From Thermomucor indicae-seudaticae (taxonomy: Eukaryota > Mucoromycota > Mucoromycetes > Mucorales > Lichtheimiaceae), in NCBI GenBank assembly GCA_000787465.1, contig JSYX01000140.1:1-64000 (forward strand): 64,000 bases of DNA. Reading direction: 5' to 3'. Position 1 is the stretch's first letter. Each line of letters begins with the position of its first letter. Shown here in pieces: positions 61,460 through 64,000 of the stretch. Under the pieces are notes generated by a model that saw nothing but the letters and a program-made list of their open reading frames with translations, had not been told where the DNA came from and did not search any database. A program made the translations under genes and the position numbers.

Positions 61460-61905
61460 TCAACAAATCTTGCGATTCCGGCTGACTTGATCTTGGTCCA
61501 AAGCCAATATCGGGTCATGTACAGTCATTGCGCGTAACCAGTCAATGTAATTGTCTTTTTGATTTGCCTTCTTTATCTTGAAATAACCAGTTGTTTCGTC
61601 CATCAAAACAACATGACTATACCTGAAGCAATACTCGTGCCAAGACCATTGTCCTTGCGAAAGGGTCCTTTCCTCCTTCAGTGACACCGCGGGTCAAGGT
61701 CCTGGAACGCATTGGCACTGACTTTGGCTGTGTCCCAGATGATCAAATCGTTAGATAATAGCAAACAAGCGCGTTGTACCTCTGCTAAAATCTCACCGTT
61801 CGCTCGATTGGTAAAATACAGTCGACAAGGACCGGAATAGAGGGTAGGATTTGCAATGTGGTACGGCTGATAATGACACTGGAAGTCCTCCTTTATCTTG
61901 CTCTA
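61460..61905 (-). pseudogene. coding remnant, unassigned
   Basis: Minus-strand frames read FQCHYQPYHIANPTLYSGPC then RLYFTNRANGEILAEVQRAC and NDLIIWDTAKVSANAFQDLD before a stop. Another frame gives VVLMDETTGYFKIKKANQKD and IDWLRAMTVHDPILALDQDQ. The fluent composition broken by stops and frameshifts indicates a decayed gene or transposon piece. I cannot assign a family. No start codon or flanking exons are visible. Confidence 0.4.
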
Positions 61906-62614
61906 CTTCTTTATTCATAAGGTCCACACAACTTTTGCTTTCAAGGGTTCCACAGCCAGCGCATTAGAAATTAGCAACTGTGATCTGAGCTACCAAGCGC
62001 ATTGATGTGGATAACATAACTGAAACCGCTCTTCGAGCTTGCCCTGGGGAAGCATAGATATACACAACAAATCACAGCGTCAGTGATGGCGATGATTGCT
62101 GTAGAAAATTGCAGTGTCGAGTTTCTTGGAACTATTCCTGCCAGCAGTATTGCGCCTCAGCGACTACATCTGAAGCTCGACATGTCTTTGGGGATACTAG
62201 GAAATCTGCGATAAAACCGAAGCTTTTTGTGTCGTCTGCTTCGGCATTGCACTGCTGTCGGAAGACTCAATGAGGGTCATTTCGGACCAGAATGCACCAG
62301 GGATAGGGATGATCTATTTAAAGCTTCGCGATCGCCAGTTCCTCGCTTTTGTAGCTCTCGCAACGACATCCATAAATCATAAGAGCAGACGTTATCCTAT
62401 GTTGGGGTTATCCTAAAGAATCAGCGACTATAGTAAGCATAGCTTGAAGACATCCTTGCAACCTGATATGGAATCCCCGAAGCACGAAAGAAGATACGTT
62501 GCGCGGATCGTTCGTAAAGATAAATAGCAGTATCATGTTCGTGAATCCAAAAATAAATTGCTAAAATACATCGAATGTGGCTATAGAAGTTACAATATAC
62601 AGCTACAAATTTCG
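61906..62614. other. gene-poor region
   Basis: No supported gene. The right side is the 3' flank of the Zn2Cys6 gene. Confidence 0.5.
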
Positions 62615-62998
62615 CTACGGCTTCGTCACTTCGTTCACTTTGTCCTCTTTTGGTTTATTCTTGGATCCTTTCGGCCGGCCCCGTGGCTTCTGTTCTGCGT
62701 CCACACAGGGTACATTGTCTCTAATGCACCGTGGGCAAGGTCGTTCTGTTGAGCACGCAACATGTCTCTTCTTGCAGTTTTTGCAAGCTCGACGCACGTA
62801 TGGTCCTCGGCTGTTGCAAGGAAGTCTCCAGTCATTTGGACCAGGCGGGTTTCCTCCGTTACCCCCGTTGCCTCCATTATCGCCGTTAACTCCGTTAACT
62901 CCGTTTCCGAAGCCGCCAGCGTTTTGGCTAAGGAAGAGGGCCCAAAGCTCTGGGTTAAAATAGATGCAATTGCTGTCGTTGTTTGACATATTGGCCAC
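62615..62998 (-). CDS. small Zn2Cys6 DNA-binding protein with AT-hook
   Basis: Intronless 127-residue frame from ATG 62998 (alternative ATG 62989). An Asn/Gly-rich repeat (GVNGVNGDNGGNGGNGGN) precedes a perfect binuclear zinc cluster, ACKNCKKRHVACSTERPCPR and CIRDNVPC, with spacing C-X2-C-X6-C-X5-C-X2-C-X6-C. An AT-hook-like block, RGRPKGSKNKP, follows directly. There is no room for the usual fungal middle-homology or activation domain, so it is a minimal DNA-binding protein. Short Zn2Cys6 proteins of this build are common in zygomycete fungi. Possible roles as a partner or competitor of larger regulators are inference. Confidence 0.82.
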   Translation of the reverse strand: MANMSNNDSNCIYFNPELWALFLSQNAGGFGNGVNGVNGDNGGNGGNGGNPPGPNDWRLPCNSRGPYVRRACKNCKKRHVACSTERPCPRCIRDNVPCVDAEQKPRGRPKGSKNKPKEDKVNEVTKP

Positions 62999-64000
62999 GT
63001 AGAAATAATGAATATCTTGAATAAGCCTTGAGAAAGCCTTTAAATAAATACCATCTGAAACTTTGCTCTAAGTAGTTGTCTCGCCACGCATCTTCGACAG
63101 AAATAATTCCGGTGTTCACTCGCAATCTTGGGGATCACCATCGCTATAACTTTAACTTACAGCTGTCCTTCATTGGATGTTGTCTCGATCTGTATCTCAC
63201 GGAAATATTACTTAAATCATTTATTCTGGGGTATTCAAATAGGATGAAAGGGACGATGACTATCGTGAGACTTCTGGGTAGCTGTTTATTGGCTGAATAA
63301 TAGAGAAAAAGATCTAATAAAGAACTCTCAAATTAAGGTATTGAAAGAAGTAATTCATATCCAGCACCAAGATCAGTAATGGATCATTGTTTATGCTATC
63401 CTCACGAACTGTGGATACCACAGTTTCAGATGGCCTCTAGCGCTATCTTTCGACATCTAAACAAGACTCGTAATCCAAGATAACGGTAGATCAGAGCCAA
63501 CAAGATCAAAGACGCACTGGTGTATGCCACAATTTTGTCAGAGTATATCCGCTTTTTGGGGATGTTCATGAACACTTCAGAAGATAAAAACTACGCACGG
63601 AATATAAAAATGAGGTTTCACATTAAGTACCTACCTGTTTCAATGACAAAAGCAGTGCGCTTAATCCACGTCGTAAAGGCTGAAGCCATGCATATAGGCT
63701 TATAGCTGGTTATCAGTCACCCGGATCCGTCGCTGTCATAGCATCATTCTCTGGGCTGCATATGGACTGCTGCGCCGTCTTGCTAACGTCTCCATGATAG
63801 CAACCTATTTTCTATAACGTTATCTATCTTAGATGGGAATCAAAGCCAGTAATACGAAAATTAAAACGGTGGCACGGTGCCAAATAATCCTCGTTCGATT
63901 GTTTATAATGTACTGTATAAGCTTGGAGTTTGATATTAAACGGATACTTGCGTGGCTATATTGTCCGCGGTTTTTATTACGCTATACATCCAGCACCTTT
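62999..64000. other. terminal gene-poor region
   Basis: No supported gene on either strand; short frames lack domains. The left end is the promoter of the Zn2Cys6 gene. Confidence 0.5.

Overview
The window looks like nuclear DNA of an early-diverging fungus, most likely Mucoromycota (Mucorales-type). This is an inference from gene content and architecture. Genes are dense but carry many short GT-AG introns (about 40-80 nt). Recognisable proteins are fungal: an Afi1/MesA-type docking protein, CLA4-type PAK, PCL-type cyclin, IRE1, YPT1 and a small Zn2Cys6 protein. No bacterial operons, CRISPR arrays, rRNA or convincing tRNA genes were seen. Exon boundaries below were read by eye from splice consensus and frame continuity. 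They are firm where a family is conserved and tentative elsewhere.

Layout. 0.3-12 kb: AFI1-like gene (+), a single-pass membrane protein (+), a 91-residue putative mitochondrial protein behind stress-type promoter elements (+), a TMEM70-like mitochondrial protein (+), a ZNF511-like zinc finger (-) divergent from meiotic MND1 (+), an NAPE-PLD-type hydrolase (+) and a secreted LysM protein (-). 12-22 kb: a gene-poor gap, then YPT1 and a divergent Rab in tandem with identical intron positions, a flavin monooxygenase with a damaged FAD-binding GD motif, and a PLP aminotransferase (-). 22-25 kb: gene-poor, with a decayed TnpB/Fanzor-like zinc-ribbon fragment in GC-rich sequence. 25-33.6 kb: secreted HExxH metalloprotease, an unassigned cytosolic protein, an F-box/RCC1 protein, TRP4 and an unassigned coiled-coil protein (-).

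33.6-48.9 kb is a repeat-rich accessory block. Two diverged copies of one dispersed repeat lie in opposite orientation (about 33.96-35.13 kb and 46.33-47.57 kb). Between them are a decayed alpha-arrestin pseudogene, IRE1, a YebC/TACO1 gene convergent with IRE1, and a PCL-type cyclin with a hydrophobic C-terminal segment. 48.9-63 kb: SKP1, CLA4-type PAK, an RRM/zinc-knuckle SR-like splicing factor, an NCBP3-like cap-binding protein (-), a kelch-BTB protein, a TB2/DP1/HVA22 (REEP-like) ER-shaping protein (-), a decayed coding remnant and a small Zn2Cys6/AT-hook protein (-).

The genes do not form one pathway. Themes that recur are polarity and traffic (AFI1, YPT1, Rab paralogue, CLA4), ER homeostasis (IRE1, HVA22-like), ubiquitin ligase parts (SKP1, F-box/RCC1, kelch-BTB), RNA processing (RRM/zinc-knuckle, NCBP3-like) and mitochondrial biogenesis (TMEM70-like, TACO1).
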